Below are positions 45,380 through 53,723 of a DNA stretch of 64,000 bases, one piece after another. Source of the stretch: Cohnella hashimotonis (GTDB lineage Bacteria; Bacillota; Bacilli; Paenibacillales; Paenibacillaceae); assembly GCF_030014955.1 (NCBI RefSeq), contig NZ_JAGRPV010000001.1, positions 4,154,001 to 4,218,000 on the forward strand, given 5' to 3'. Position numbers and translations under genes: made by a program. Within the stretch, counting starts at the first letter, position 1, and every line of letters begins with the position of its first letter. A model generated the notes under the pieces. It was given only the letters and a program-made list of their open reading frames with translations. It did not search any database and had not been told where the DNA came from.

Positions 45380-46714
45380 TTAATAGCCGAGATCCTTGCG
45401 GGCCTTCGCCCACTTGGCGTTCAGGTCGTCGAACGCTTTCTTCAGATCCTTGGCCACGATCAGGTCTTGGTCGACGGAGCCGGTGCCGAGCGCGATCTCG
45501 GCCTTCTTGGCGATCTCGTTGTAGCGAGGGTCGACGGCGACGCTCTCGATGTACGTCGGGTTAGCGGCGTTGAACTCGGCCAGCTGCGGTACTTCCGGCG
45601 TCTTGGTCTTGTCGACCGGCAGGAAGCCGGAGTCGGTGTCGTAGCCGGATTCTTTGACGAAGAAGTTAACCCATGCGATAGCCAGATCTTTGTTCTTGCT
45701 GTCCTTGCTTACGCCGACGAAGTAGTCGCCGCCCAGCGGCGCGTTGTACTTGCCGCTGTTGTCGTAAGGGAACGGGAAGAACCCGATGTCTTCGGAAGCT
45801 GCGCCAGCGCCGATGACTTGCGGAATGACCCAGTTGCCGAGGAAGTACATGGCGGCTTTGCCGGATGCGACTTCGCCCTTGGACATTTCCCAGTTGTTGG
45901 TGGACAGGTCGGACTCGACCCACTTGTTCTCGACGAATTTGCGCGCGATCGTGATCAGTTGGCCCCAAGGTCCGTCAACCGTAAACGGCGTGTCGGTGGA
46001 GATACGGGTATCGGTCCACTTGGCGTCGCCCGCTACGTACGTGTAGGAGTTCTCGCCCCAGTTGCCCATCGGCCATTGCGCGCCGAAGTTCATGTACAGC
46101 GGCACGATGCCTGCGTCCTTCAGCTTCTGCGCGTCGGCGTACAGCTCGTCGAGCGTCTTCGGCGTGGCGGTGATGCCCGCCTTCTCGAACGCCTTCTTGT
46201 TGTATACGATGCCTTGGGTGTTGACGCCGGAGGTGATGCCGTAGCGCTTGCCTTCGTAAGCGTCATAGTCGGCGAAGTAGACATTGTCGAACATCGAATC
46301 CGGCAGCGGCTCGTAATATTTCGGGAATTCGCTGGTGGCAAGCGCCGAAGGAATCATGTTGACGTCGCCGGCTTCGCCGGTCGTCAGACGCGTGTTGATG
46401 TCGGTCGCATAGTTCGTCAGGCCTTCGAATTCGACTTCGGCCTTCGGATACTTTTCTTTGAACTTGGCTACGTACTTGTCGAACGTGCCGTCGCTGATGT
46501 AGTCGGTACGGTGAGTCAGCACGAGAATTTTGCCGGAAAGGTCGGCGTTCGCTTCGCCGCTCGATGCCGACGCGGAAGCGGATGCCGAAGCGCTTGCGGA
46601 CGACGATGCCGATGCGGAAGGAGATGCGTTGTTGTTATTGTTGTTGCTGCCGCAAGCGGAGAGTACGGCGGAAGCCGTAAGCAGCGACAAAATGGCAAGC
46701 GTGCTTTTCTTCAT
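45380..46714 (-). CDS. Sugar ABC transporter solute-binding lipoprotein (mannan block)
   Basis: A 444-residue extracellular lipoprotein. The signal peptide ends in LSAC, followed by Asn and Ser/Ala low-complexity runs. The mature CUT1-type domain shows ILVLTHRTDYISDGTFDKYV and later GKAAMYFLGNWVIPQV. It is the last gene of the mannan block, separated from the two permeases by the enzymes, but is the only binding protein there. Probably binds beta-1,4-manno-oligosaccharides. It has its own promoter with a cre-like site. Confidence 0.88.
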   Translation of the reverse strand: MKKSTLAILSLLTASAVLSACGSNNNNNNASPSASASSSASASASASASASSGEANADLSGKILVLTHRTDYISDGTFDKYVAKFKEKYPKAEVEFEGLTNYATDINTRLTTGEAGDVNMIPSALATSEFPKYYEPLPDSMFDNVYFADYDAYEGKRYGITSGVNTQGIVYNKKAFEKAGITATPKTLDELYADAQKLKDAGIVPLYMNFGAQWPMGNWGENSYTYVAGDAKWTDTRISTDTPFTVDGPWGQLITIARKFVENKWVESDLSTNNWEMSKGEVASGKAAMYFLGNWVIPQVIGAGAASEDIGFFPFPYDNSGKYNAPLGGDYFVGVSKDSKNKDLAIAWVNFFVKESGYDTDSGFLPVDKTKTPEVPQLAEFNAANPTYIESVAVDPRYNEIAKKAEIALGTGSVDQDLIVAKDLKKAFDDLNAKWAKARKDLGY

Positions 46715-46771
46715 TTGTTTGACCCCCAGATTGATGGTTTAGCTGAGTATCCAGCTTTGTAAGCGCTGCGT

Positions 46772-46798
46772 TGGGATCGCTTACATGACCTAATTATA
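46772..46798 (-). promoter_or_regulatory. -10 box with cre-like site ahead of the solute-binding gene
   Basis: TATAAT on the minus strand (46793-46798) is followed by TGTAAGCGATCCCA (46772-46785), which fits the CcpA cre consensus at 13 of 14 positions. A roadblock position suggests carbon catabolite repression. No good -35 is seen. Confidence 0.6.
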
Positions 46799-46839
46799 CG
46801 CCGTTCCTTATGCAAAAACAGGCAACCGTTTTGTTTTTA

Positions 46840-46861
46840 TTGTCATCTATTATGATAACAA
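46840..46861. promoter_or_regulatory. TTGTTATC-type inverted repeat upstream of the solute-binding gene
   Basis: TTGTCATC and GATAACAA are separated by six bases, one mismatch from perfect. The same half-sites occur near the GH113 promoter and the lacI start, so it is a candidate LacI operator. Confidence 0.5.
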
Positions 46862-46954
46862 ATAAAAACTTTTAGCTTAAAAACCCCTAACCGGGCATTA
46901 GTATGCGCCGATTAGGGGAATTTTACCCATTCATTTTCATTTAACTTGCAAGCC

Positions 46955-48160
46955 TTAGCCGCGCTTCAAAAACGCGTATTCCGGGCGGTCCAGCAGCTCG
47001 AGGTTGCGCGAGATCAGCGCATGACGCGTCTCTACGCTCGCGCGCGAACGAAGCCGGTCTTCAGGCGTGTTCACGACGTAATCGAGCATGCGATCGATCG
47101 TCGTCGAGGCTACATGCAAGCGCGTGTCGGACGAAGCGTAGTAGATGTACAATTCGCCGGCTTCGTCGGCGATCAGGCCGTTCGTGAAAACGACGTTGGA
47201 CACGTCGCCGACGCGCTCGATGCCCTCCGGGGCGATCAAATGGCCGGCCGGGGCGTGAATGACGCGGCTCGGATCGTCCAGCGCGGTCATGAACGCATAG
47301 ATGACATAACGAAGTCCGGCAGCCGTGTTGCGCACGCCGTGCGCGATATGAAGCCAGCCCTTTTCCGTCTTGATCGGCGCCGCGCCCTGGCCGTTCTTCA
47401 CTTCCTTGATCGTGTGGTACACCTTCTCGTCCACGATCGCTTCATGGTCGACGATCGCCGGATTCATGCTGTCGGACAGCCCCCAGCCGATGCCGCCGCC
47501 GGCGCCCGTGTCGATGAAGCCGTCCTGCGGACGCGTGTAGAAGGCGTACTTGCCGTTCACGAATTCAGGGTGCAGCACGACGTTGCGCTGCTGCGGCGAA
47601 GGGGTCTGCAGATCCGGGAGACGCTCCCAGTTGATCAGGTCCTTCGTGCGGGCGATGCCGCCTTTGGCGTTGGCGCTGGACGTATCGCCCTTCGGCGCGT
47701 CCGGGTCCTTGCGCTCGCTGCAAAACAGGCCGTAAATCCAGCCGTCCTCATGCTGCACGAGACGCATGTCGTATACGTTGATGTCCGGGTCTTCGGTCTC
47801 GGGAAGCAGCACCGGATAGTCCCAGAAGCGGAAGCCCTCGGTCGGCTTGTCGCTCTCGGCGACGGCAAAGAACGATTTGCGGTCGACGCCTTCGACGCGG
47901 ACCATGAGGTAGTACTTGCCGTTCAGCTTGATGGCGCCCGCATTAAAGGCGGCGTTGACGCCGATTCGCTCCATCAGGTAAGGATTCGTCTCGGGATTCA
48001 GGTCGTAGCGCCAGTAGAGCGGCGCATGCGCGTTCGTCACGACGGGGTGCTCATGGCGCCAGTAGACGCCGTTGCCGGGCTCGACCTTCGGGTTCGGCTG
48101 CGCGATCAGCTTTTCGTACTGCTCGTTCAGCTGCTTGATCTGGTTCAGAAAATCGCTCAT
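46955..48160 (-). CDS. GH130 phosphorylase, probable 4-O-beta-D-mannosyl-D-glucose phosphorylase
   Basis: A 401-residue five-bladed beta-propeller enzyme of the GH130 type. It shows [29 protein letters not shown] and [14 protein letters not shown] [14 protein letters not shown], with the candidate proton donor Asp. It would phosphorolyse mannosyl-glucose to mannose 1-phosphate and glucose in the cytoplasm. Position after the cellobiose 2-epimerase, three bases away with its ribosome site inside that gene's end, supports this. A sister specificity (mannobiose phosphorylase) is possible. Confidence 0.85.
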   Translation of the reverse strand: MSDFLNQIKQLNEQYEKLIAQPNPKVEPGNGVYWRHEHPVVTNAHAPLYWRYDLNPETNPYLMERIGVNAAFNAGAIKLNGKYYLMVRVEGVDRKSFFAVAESDKPTEGFRFWDYPVLLPETEDPDINVYDMRLVQHEDGWIYGLFCSERKDPDAPKGDTSSANAKGGIARTKDLINWERLPDLQTPSPQQRNVVLHPEFVNGKYAFYTRPQDGFIDTGAGGGIGWGLSDSMNPAIVDHEAIVDEKVYHTIKEVKNGQGAAPIKTEKGWLHIAHGVRNTAAGLRYVIYAFMTALDDPSRVIHAPAGHLIAPEGIERVGDVSNVVFTNGLIADEAGELYIYYASSDTRLHVASTTIDRMLDYVVNTPEDRLRSRASVETRHALISRNLELLDRPEYAFLKRG

Positions 48161-48163
48161 GGA

Positions 48164-49384
48164 TTATACCTCCGATTTGAGATGTTCGAGTCTCTCCAGC
48201 ACTTCGATGCATGCGCGGCTGTTGTGGTAAGGGCACTTCCATTGGCCGACCTTCGGCTGGTTGGCGTTCGCGACCGGCTCGCCGGCGCGTGTCACTTGCC
48301 AGTGCCATTCCCCGCCCTCGCGGTCGCTTACGAAGTTCGAGATGAACGACCAGCTATGCTTGGCCGCTTCCAGATACTTCGCCTCGCCCGACAGCTGGTA
48401 GGCGTTCAGGAAGCCGACCATCGCCTCGGCCTGCGGCCACCAGTCCTTGCTGTCGTCGAGGTGATGTCCGTCGTACTCGTTGAACAAGCCGCCGTCCTCG
48501 TCCACGCCCTGCTCGAGCGTCGCCTTCGCCATGCGGACGGCTGCTTCCTTGACGCGCGGCAGCAGCGACTCGTCGCCGAGCACCTCGGCCGCTTCCCACA
48601 GGAGCCAGCTGCCTTCGATGTCGTGTCCATAGGAGACGTGCGGCGCCTTGGAATGCCACTCGTCATCGAAAAACAACAGGAAATGATCGGTGTTCGCATC
48701 GATGATCTTATCCAGATGGACCTCGATCAGCTCCTTGAGCTTTGCCTTAAGGCCTTCCGGCTTCCACACGCGGTACAGGTTCGTGTAGGCTTCGAGCACG
48801 TGAAGGTGCGTGTTCATCGACTTGCGCTCGTTCAAGTCCTTGCCGGAGAGGCTGAGCTCGTCCGTCTCGGTCCAGTCGCGCGCGAGCGCTTCGACATAAC
48901 CGAGATGCACCGGATCGTAAGCGTGCTTCTCGAGCAGCCGGTAGATCTCCTCCGCCCAGGCGAGCGCCTCTTGATCGCCGGTCACGCGTACGTATTCCGA
49001 CAGGGCGTAGATCACGAACGCTTGGCCGTACACTTGCTTTTTATCGGACACCGCCGCTCCGTTTATGTCGATCAGCCAGTACAGGCCGCCGTGCTCCGGA
49101 TCGCGGAAATGCGTCTTGAGCGCCTCGTAAGCGCGCTTCGATGCGTTCAGGTACGTCTCGTCCTTATAGAGACGATAGGCAGACGCGAACGTCCACATGA
49201 TGCGCGCGTGCAGCACGAGTCCCTTGTCCGCTTCCGGAAGCTTCTCGCCGCTGCTCGCAATCTCGCCGATATAGCCAAAGTATTTTTCGTCCACCGTATT
49301 TTTCAACCAGTAGCCGAGGATGTTGTCCTTAAGCTCCGCGGTCAGCTCTTCCCGCCACCGCGCGCCAGTCAATAGCTGCGTCAT
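48164..49384 (-). CDS. Cellobiose 2-epimerase (AGE family)
   Basis: A 406-residue (alpha/alpha)6-barrel epimerase of the acylglucosamine 2-epimerase superfamily. The catalytic histidines lie in NTHLHVLEAYTN, SYGHDIEGSWLL and CPYHNSRAC, with GLYWLIDINGAAV near residue 100. It epimerises the reducing-end sugar of beta-1,4 disaccharides, here most likely mannobiose to mannosyl-glucose for the next enzyme. The length is normal. It lies between the mannanase and the phosphorylase. Confidence 0.9.
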   Translation of the reverse strand: MTQLLTGARWREELTAELKDNILGYWLKNTVDEKYFGYIGEIASSGEKLPEADKGLVLHARIMWTFASAYRLYKDETYLNASKRAYEALKTHFRDPEHGGLYWLIDINGAAVSDKKQVYGQAFVIYALSEYVRVTGDQEALAWAEEIYRLLEKHAYDPVHLGYVEALARDWTETDELSLSGKDLNERKSMNTHLHVLEAYTNLYRVWKPEGLKAKLKELIEVHLDKIIDANTDHFLLFFDDEWHSKAPHVSYGHDIEGSWLLWEAAEVLGDESLLPRVKEAAVRMAKATLEQGVDEDGGLFNEYDGHHLDDSKDWWPQAEAMVGFLNAYQLSGEAKYLEAAKHSWSFISNFVSDREGGEWHWQVTRAGEPVANANQPKVGQWKCPYHNSRACIEVLERLEHLKSEV

Positions 49385-49437
49385 GCGTAAATCCTCCTCT
49401 TCTCGGTCCGTCGGCGAACGTTCGGACGTTCGGATGT

Positions 49438-50406
49438 TCAGGCGTTCAAGCCTTCCGGCGTCTGTCCCGACTTGTAGTAATCGCCGACGGTCTTCGCCGC
49501 CGACTTGCCGTACATGCAGTAATCGTCATTGGCCGCCGCATCCTTCGCGTCGTACAGCTTGGCCGGCCAATCCCACAGCATAAAGCCGCGCATCCAGTCG
49601 CGCTTGGCGCAAGCGCCGAACATCGCCTCGTAGTAGCGCTTCTGCTCCTCTTCGGACGGACCGCCGGGCAGCGACCAGTCGTTCGGACGCAGCGGCGAGC
49701 CTTCGCGACTCGGGCAGCCGGCTTCCATGAAGAAGAACGGCTTGTTCCACTGCGCAAGCACGCCCTCGATGCGGTCGAGATGCGCCTCCCACTCGTGGAT
49801 CGGATAGTAGCCGCTCGAAGAGATAATGTCGACCGCGTCCCACCATTTGACCCGGCCCTCTTGATATTTATCGCAGTTATACGTAATCAGGCCGGCGTAG
49901 ATCGGACGGATGTCCGCGATGAGCGCGCGCCACTCGGCTTCGCGCTTGTCGGTCTGCACCATTTCGCAGCCGATGCACAGCATCTCGCAGCCCTCTTCCT
50001 CCGCGATCGCCGCATAGTGGGCGATGAACTTGCCGTAGCTCGCGAACCATTGCGCCCAGCTTGGCTCTCCCGGAACCTCTTCGTCGAAAAAGCCGATGTG
50101 CGCGCGCCACGTTCCGTTTTTCACATTGACGACCGGCTTGAGGCATACCTTCATGCCCAGCGACTTTGCCTTGCGAATGGCGGCGCGCACCTCGTCGTCG
50201 GTCACCGTCGGATCTTCCCAGAACGGAATTTCCGTGGACTGCGGCGTCTCCTGCAGTGCCGACAGCGCGATGGCCGCCCAGTTCACGCCCAGCTTCGCCA
50301 TCTCCTCCATCGAGAAATCCGCTTCTTTCCCCGTCCACGTACCGCGCGTGCCGACCCAGCCCCAGGTCATGCCGCTGACCGTCTCGTTCCAAGCCTGTTT
50401 GCTCAT
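49438..50406 (-). CDS. GH113 beta-mannanase/mannosidase
   Basis: A 322-residue TIM-barrel glycosidase without a signal peptide, so intracellular. The start GMTWGWVGTRGTW, the CLKPVVNVKNGTWRAHIGF segment, the acid/base Glu in EMLCIGCEMVQTD and the nucleophile Glu in FFFMEAGCPSREGS fit family GH113 of clan GH-A. It should trim imported manno-oligosaccharides to mannobiose. It is the first gene of the three-enzyme operon, with AAGGAG eight bases before the ATG. Confidence 0.85.
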   Translation of the reverse strand: MSKQAWNETVSGMTWGWVGTRGTWTGKEADFSMEEMAKLGVNWAAIALSALQETPQSTEIPFWEDPTVTDDEVRAAIRKAKSLGMKVCLKPVVNVKNGTWRAHIGFFDEEVPGEPSWAQWFASYGKFIAHYAAIAEEEGCEMLCIGCEMVQTDKREAEWRALIADIRPIYAGLITYNCDKYQEGRVKWWDAVDIISSSGYYPIHEWEAHLDRIEGVLAQWNKPFFFMEAGCPSREGSPLRPNDWSLPGGPSEEEQKRYYEAMFGACAKRDWMRGFMLWDWPAKLYDAKDAAANDDYCMYGKSAAKTVGDYYKSGQTPEGLNA

Positions 50407-50447
50407 GCGTGCAGCTCCTTTTAGCGATAACTTTGTAAACGCGTCTC

Positions 50448-50488
50448 GTTGTATTGTTATCTATTTTGTTAGTCAAATACGATAACAA
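50448..50488 (-). promoter_or_regulatory. Promoter and candidate LacI operator of the mannan enzyme operon
   Basis: On the minus strand TTGACT (50471-50476) and TACAAC (50448-50453) are 17 bases apart. TTGTTATC half-sites in inverted order lie at 50454-50461, inside the spacer, and at 50481-50488, just upstream of the -35. A bound regulator would block the promoter. Confidence 0.55.
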
Positions 50489-50666
50489 TAATCTCAAAGT
50501 GATTGTACCACCTGGGGGAGAGAAGTCAATGGGAACCGGCATCGTTCATTATTTGTCCGCAGAGCAAAAAAGAACCGGAATAAGACACCGGCGCCGTTAT
50601 ATCGTTTCAAAATGGCAAATAACGGATTTCCAGTCCACGAGCCGCATACAAAAACGCAGCAACGAC

Positions 50667-50694
50667 AAAAACGCCGCAGAATCACCTGCAGCGT
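50667..50694 (-). terminator. Terminator after lacI
   Basis: ACGCTGCAG pairs with CTGCGGCGT on the minus strand, followed by TTTTTG. It lies about 30 bases past the lacI stop. The rest of the 50489-50724 stretch holds no gene. Confidence 0.8.
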
Positions 50695-50724
50695 CTTGTA
50701 AATGTATCGGCTTTTTATATTACG

Positions 50725-51783
50725 TTAACCGTTCGCCAGCCCCGTCGACTGCCTGAACACGAAATCCCCCGACAGCAAGATCCGCTCCTTGGGACTGTCC
50801 GGATGGTTAATGCGCCACAGCAGCGTCTCCACAGCCCGCTGGCCGAGCGCTTCTTTGTTGACGTTGACCGTGCTGAGCGTCGGCGTCGAGAGCGCGGCGT
50901 CGTCGATGTTGTCGAAGCCGGTGACGGAGACGTCCTCGGGCACGCGGATGCCGTGCTTCATCAGCGCGGTGACGACGCACAGCGCGAGCGAGTCGTTCGC
51001 GCAGACGAATGCGGTCGGCAGCGCCTCGCGGGCCTTCATGTCGCGTACGATTTCCGTGAGCGCTTCCGTATGCTCGGAACGGTTTTCCCCCTCCAGCGCC
51101 ACCAGTCCCGGCTCCTGCTCGGACGGTACCTCCTGCTCCTCGAGCAATGAACGGTAGCCAAGCCAGCGGTCGTAGAAACTGCGAGAATAGCGTGTATTGC
51201 CCACGAATTGGAGCTTGCGGTGGCCGTTGCCGAGCAAATAATTGGTCACGCGGCGCATGCATTCGTAGTTGTTCATGAACAGCGCGTCGGACGGAATGAG
51301 CGGATCCTCGTGGTCCACCATCACGAACGGGATCGACAGATTGCGAATCTCGAGCAGCAGCTGATTGCTGATGTGGCCCACGCAGACGATGCCGAGCACG
51401 CCGTCAGGATTGATCAGCTGGATAAAGTTGTCCGTGATATGCTCCGTGACGATCATCATCCCGAGCCGATGCTGCTCGAGGCCGGTCGTGATCCCGTCGA
51501 TGATGCGTCCCCAGTAGAAAGAGTGACGATTCTGCTCCCGTATATTCGGGATGAGCACGATAATCGTTTCCCGCTGGGTCCTGCCGGCGGAATCGGTCGC
51601 GGCGCGCGACGCCGAGCTCTTGATCCGCTTGCCCGCGAAGTAGCCGAGCTGCGTCGCCGAGCTGATGATCTTTTCCCGGGTCTCCGCGCTCACGCCGGAT
51701 TTGCCGGCGAGCGCCTTGGACACGGCGAACTTGGAGACGCCGACATGATCGGCGATTTGCTGCATCGTTACTTTCTTAGACAT
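50725..51783 (-). CDS. LacI family transcriptional regulator
   Basis: A 352-residue repressor. The N-terminal helix-turn-helix reads MSKKVTMQQIADHVGVSKFAVSKALAG, followed by the hinge and a periplasmic-binding-protein-like effector domain (VLIPNIREQNRHSFYW, and FDNIDDAALSTPTLSTV). I start it at the ATG at 51783; the longer frame to 51834 runs into the candidate operator. It sits between the transporter permeases and the mannan enzymes and probably represses both in the absence of manno-oligosaccharide. Confidence 0.92.
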   Translation of the reverse strand: MSKKVTMQQIADHVGVSKFAVSKALAGKSGVSAETREKIISSATQLGYFAGKRIKSSASRAATDSAGRTQRETIIVLIPNIREQNRHSFYWGRIIDGITTGLEQHRLGMMIVTEHITDNFIQLINPDGVLGIVCVGHISNQLLLEIRNLSIPFVMVDHEDPLIPSDALFMNNYECMRRVTNYLLGNGHRKLQFVGNTRYSRSFYDRWLGYRSLLEEQEVPSEQEPGLVALEGENRSEHTEALTEIVRDMKAREALPTAFVCANDSLALCVVTALMKHGIRVPEDVSVTGFDNIDDAALSTPTLSTVNVNKEALGQRAVETLLWRINHPDSPKERILLSGDFVFRQSTGLANG

Positions 51784-51823
51784 CTCTCGTACGACCCTTT
51801 CCGCCCATAAAAAATCCGAATGC

Positions 51824-51850
51824 GTTGATAACAAGATTAATTGTTATCAT
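51824..51850. promoter_or_regulatory. Candidate LacI operator ahead of lacI
   Basis: GATAACAA-GATTAA-TTGTTATC is a perfect inverted repeat, and TGTTATCATAACA within and after its right arm is itself a palindrome. It lies between the second permease stop and the lacI start, suggesting autoregulation. Confidence 0.55.
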
Positions 51851-51891
51851 AACACATTCGGATCGTTAGCGTCATGGCCGGAAATCGTCTC

Positions 51892-52719
51892 TTATTTGAC
51901 CGCGCCGTTCGTGACGCCTGCGAAAATATAGCGCTGCAAGAACAGGTAAATCACGAGCGTCGGGATAAAGATGATGAGAATGCCCGCCGAGATGACGTTG
52001 ATCTGCGCCGCGTTCGGTCCGACGAACGAATAGATCGCGGTCGAGACGACCTGCAGCTTGCGGCTCGGCATATACAGATACGGCGTATAAAAGTCGTTGT
52101 AGATCGAGATCGTCTTCATGATGATCAGCGTCGCCGTCGCCGGCGCGAGCAGCGGGAAGATGATCGACCGGTAGATCTTGAACAGCGATGCGCCTTCCAC
52201 CATGGCGCTCTCGTCAAGATCGCGCGGGATGTTGTTGACGAATTGCAGATAGATGACGATCTGCAGCACGTCGGCGCCCAGGTACAGCAGCATCGGCGCG
52301 TAAATCTCGTTGTAGGCGCCCAGGAACTTGATGACCTGGAACGTGGCGACCTGCGTCGTGATCATCGGGATGACCTGCGCGACGAGGTACATGCCCATGA
52401 TCGGCTTCTTCATCTTGAAGTCGAAGCGGCCGAGGGCGTAGGCGACCATCGTGCCGATCAGGACGTTGCCGGCCAGCGACACGACGAGGATGATGAAGAT
52501 GTTTTTGAAGCCGAGGCCGAGGCGGCCGACCTTGAACACCTTCCTGAAGTTGTCGAAGTTGAACCAGTCGTGCGGCAGCTGCAAGCCCGAATTGTAGTAT
52601 TCGGTCTGCGTCTTGAAGGCCGAGATGAGCACCGAGTAGATCGGAAAGAAAACGATGAACAATCCGATCGCAATCGTGACGTAACGGAATATCGTCCATG
52701 CTTTATTTTGACGCTCCAT
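51892..52719 (-). CDS. CUT1 sugar ABC transporter permease (MalG-like, mannan block)
   Basis: A 275-residue permease with about six membrane helices. The EAA-type loop is LDESAMVEGASLFKIYRSII, and the C-terminus QRYIFAGVTNGAVK is typical of MalG/LplC-type subunits. It follows the partner permease by three bases and pairs with the solute-binding protein at 45.4 kb. No ATPase gene is present in the window. Confidence 0.9.
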   Translation of the reverse strand: MERQNKAWTIFRYVTIAIGLFIVFFPIYSVLISAFKTQTEYYNSGLQLPHDWFNFDNFRKVFKVGRLGLGFKNIFIILVVSLAGNVLIGTMVAYALGRFDFKMKKPIMGMYLVAQVIPMITTQVATFQVIKFLGAYNEIYAPMLLYLGADVLQIVIYLQFVNNIPRDLDESAMVEGASLFKIYRSIIFPLLAPATATLIIMKTISIYNDFYTPYLYMPSRKLQVVSTAIYSFVGPNAAQINVISAGILIIFIPTLVIYLFLQRYIFAGVTNGAVK

Positions 52720-52722
52720 CGC

Positions 52723-53607
52723 TTATTTCTCCTCCCTGAACAGCAGCTTGCGCTGCAGGATGATGAAGGCGATGACGATCAGCAGTAGGACGACGGCCAT
52801 CGCGGACGCGAGTCCGGCTTGCTGGAACTTAAAGGCCATATCTACCGTCTTCGAGACGAAGGTGTGCGTATCGTTCGCGCCGAGCATCATGATGTATGGA
52901 ATATCGAACGCTTCGAGCGCGCCGGTCAGCGTCAGGATCAGCATCAGCTCGAGGACGCTGCGGATGCTCGGGAGCGTGATGAAGCGGAACGTCTGCCAGC
53001 CCGAAGCGCCGTCGATCTTGGCGGCTTCGTAGTTGTCGGCCGGAATGGACTGCAACGCGCCGATGAAGATGACCATCGTCAGGCCGAAGTATTTCCAGAT
53101 CGAGATAAAGGCGAGCGAGAAATTGACCAGATGCGGATTGCCCAGCCATTGCTGCTGCCAGGAGCCGAGACCGATCGCTTCGAGGAAAATGTTCAGCGAG
53201 CCGTACTGGACATGGTAAACGTTGCGGAACATGATGACGATGGCGACGCTGTGCAGGACGTAAGGAATGAACAGCATCGAACGGAAGATGTTCCGGCCCT
53301 TGAGCCTGCTCGTCAGCACGATCGCGAAGTAGAGCGCGACGCAAGTCTGCAGTAAGCCGCCAACGAAGTAATAAGCGTTGTTCTTAAAGACGCCGAATAT
53401 TTCCGGACGGGAGAAAATTTCCTTGTAGTTGTCGAATCCGACCCAATTCATTTCCCAACCAAGGCCGCTCCAGTCCGTAAAGCTGTAGTAAAGCAACGAC
53501 AGCGCCGGATAGTACGAAAAGGTCAACGACAAGAGGACCGGAATCGTAAGGAATCCGAAAAGAATGAGAATCCGCTGCGTTTTGTAACTCAGGTTAAACA
53601 TAGACAC
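52723..53607 (-). CDS. CUT1 sugar ABC transporter permease (MalF-like, mannan block)
   Basis: A 294-residue permease with about six helices. The EAA loop is ADNYEAAKIDGASGWQTFRF. The N-terminal ILIFGFLTIPVLLSLTFSY is a membrane start. It is the first permease gene, behind a promoter with a cre-like site, and reads into the MalG-like gene. Confidence 0.9.
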   Translation of the reverse strand: MSMFNLSYKTQRILILFGFLTIPVLLSLTFSYYPALSLLYYSFTDWSGLGWEMNWVGFDNYKEIFSRPEIFGVFKNNAYYFVGGLLQTCVALYFAIVLTSRLKGRNIFRSMLFIPYVLHSVAIVIMFRNVYHVQYGSLNIFLEAIGLGSWQQQWLGNPHLVNFSLAFISIWKYFGLTMVIFIGALQSIPADNYEAAKIDGASGWQTFRFITLPSIRSVLELMLILTLTGALEAFDIPYIMMLGANDTHTFVSKTVDMAFKFQQAGLASAMAVVLLLIVIAFIILQRKLLFREEK

Positions 53608-53639
53608 CCCTGCTTTCGTCGTCGGTCAAGTCACCGTAT

Positions 53640-53662
53640 GGAAATCGCTTACAATGATTATA
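53640..53662 (-). promoter_or_regulatory. -10 box with cre-like site ahead of the permease pair
   Basis: TATAAT on the minus strand (53657-53662) is preceded 17 bases upstream by a weak TTAAAA. It is followed by TGTAAGCGATTTCC (53640-53653), a cre match at 13 of 14 positions. The arrangement equals that at 46.78 kb. Confidence 0.6.
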
Positions 53663-53723
53663 CCCGATTCAGTTATGCCTTTTAAGGTTCTACGTTTGTT
53701 TTCCTTGTCTTCAATTTGGATAA

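Noticed and set aside
46946..49375. 809-aa plus-strand ORF
   Set aside because: It lies opposite the clear GH130 and epimerase genes; the same codon-bias artefact.
50428..50446. cre-like TGTAAACGCGT near the GH113 start
   Set aside because: Only about 10 of 14 consensus positions agree, unlike the two better sites.
50454..50756. 100-aa plus-strand ORF
   Set aside because: It begins within the mannan operon promoter, overlaps the lacI terminator, and has no ribosome site in good position.
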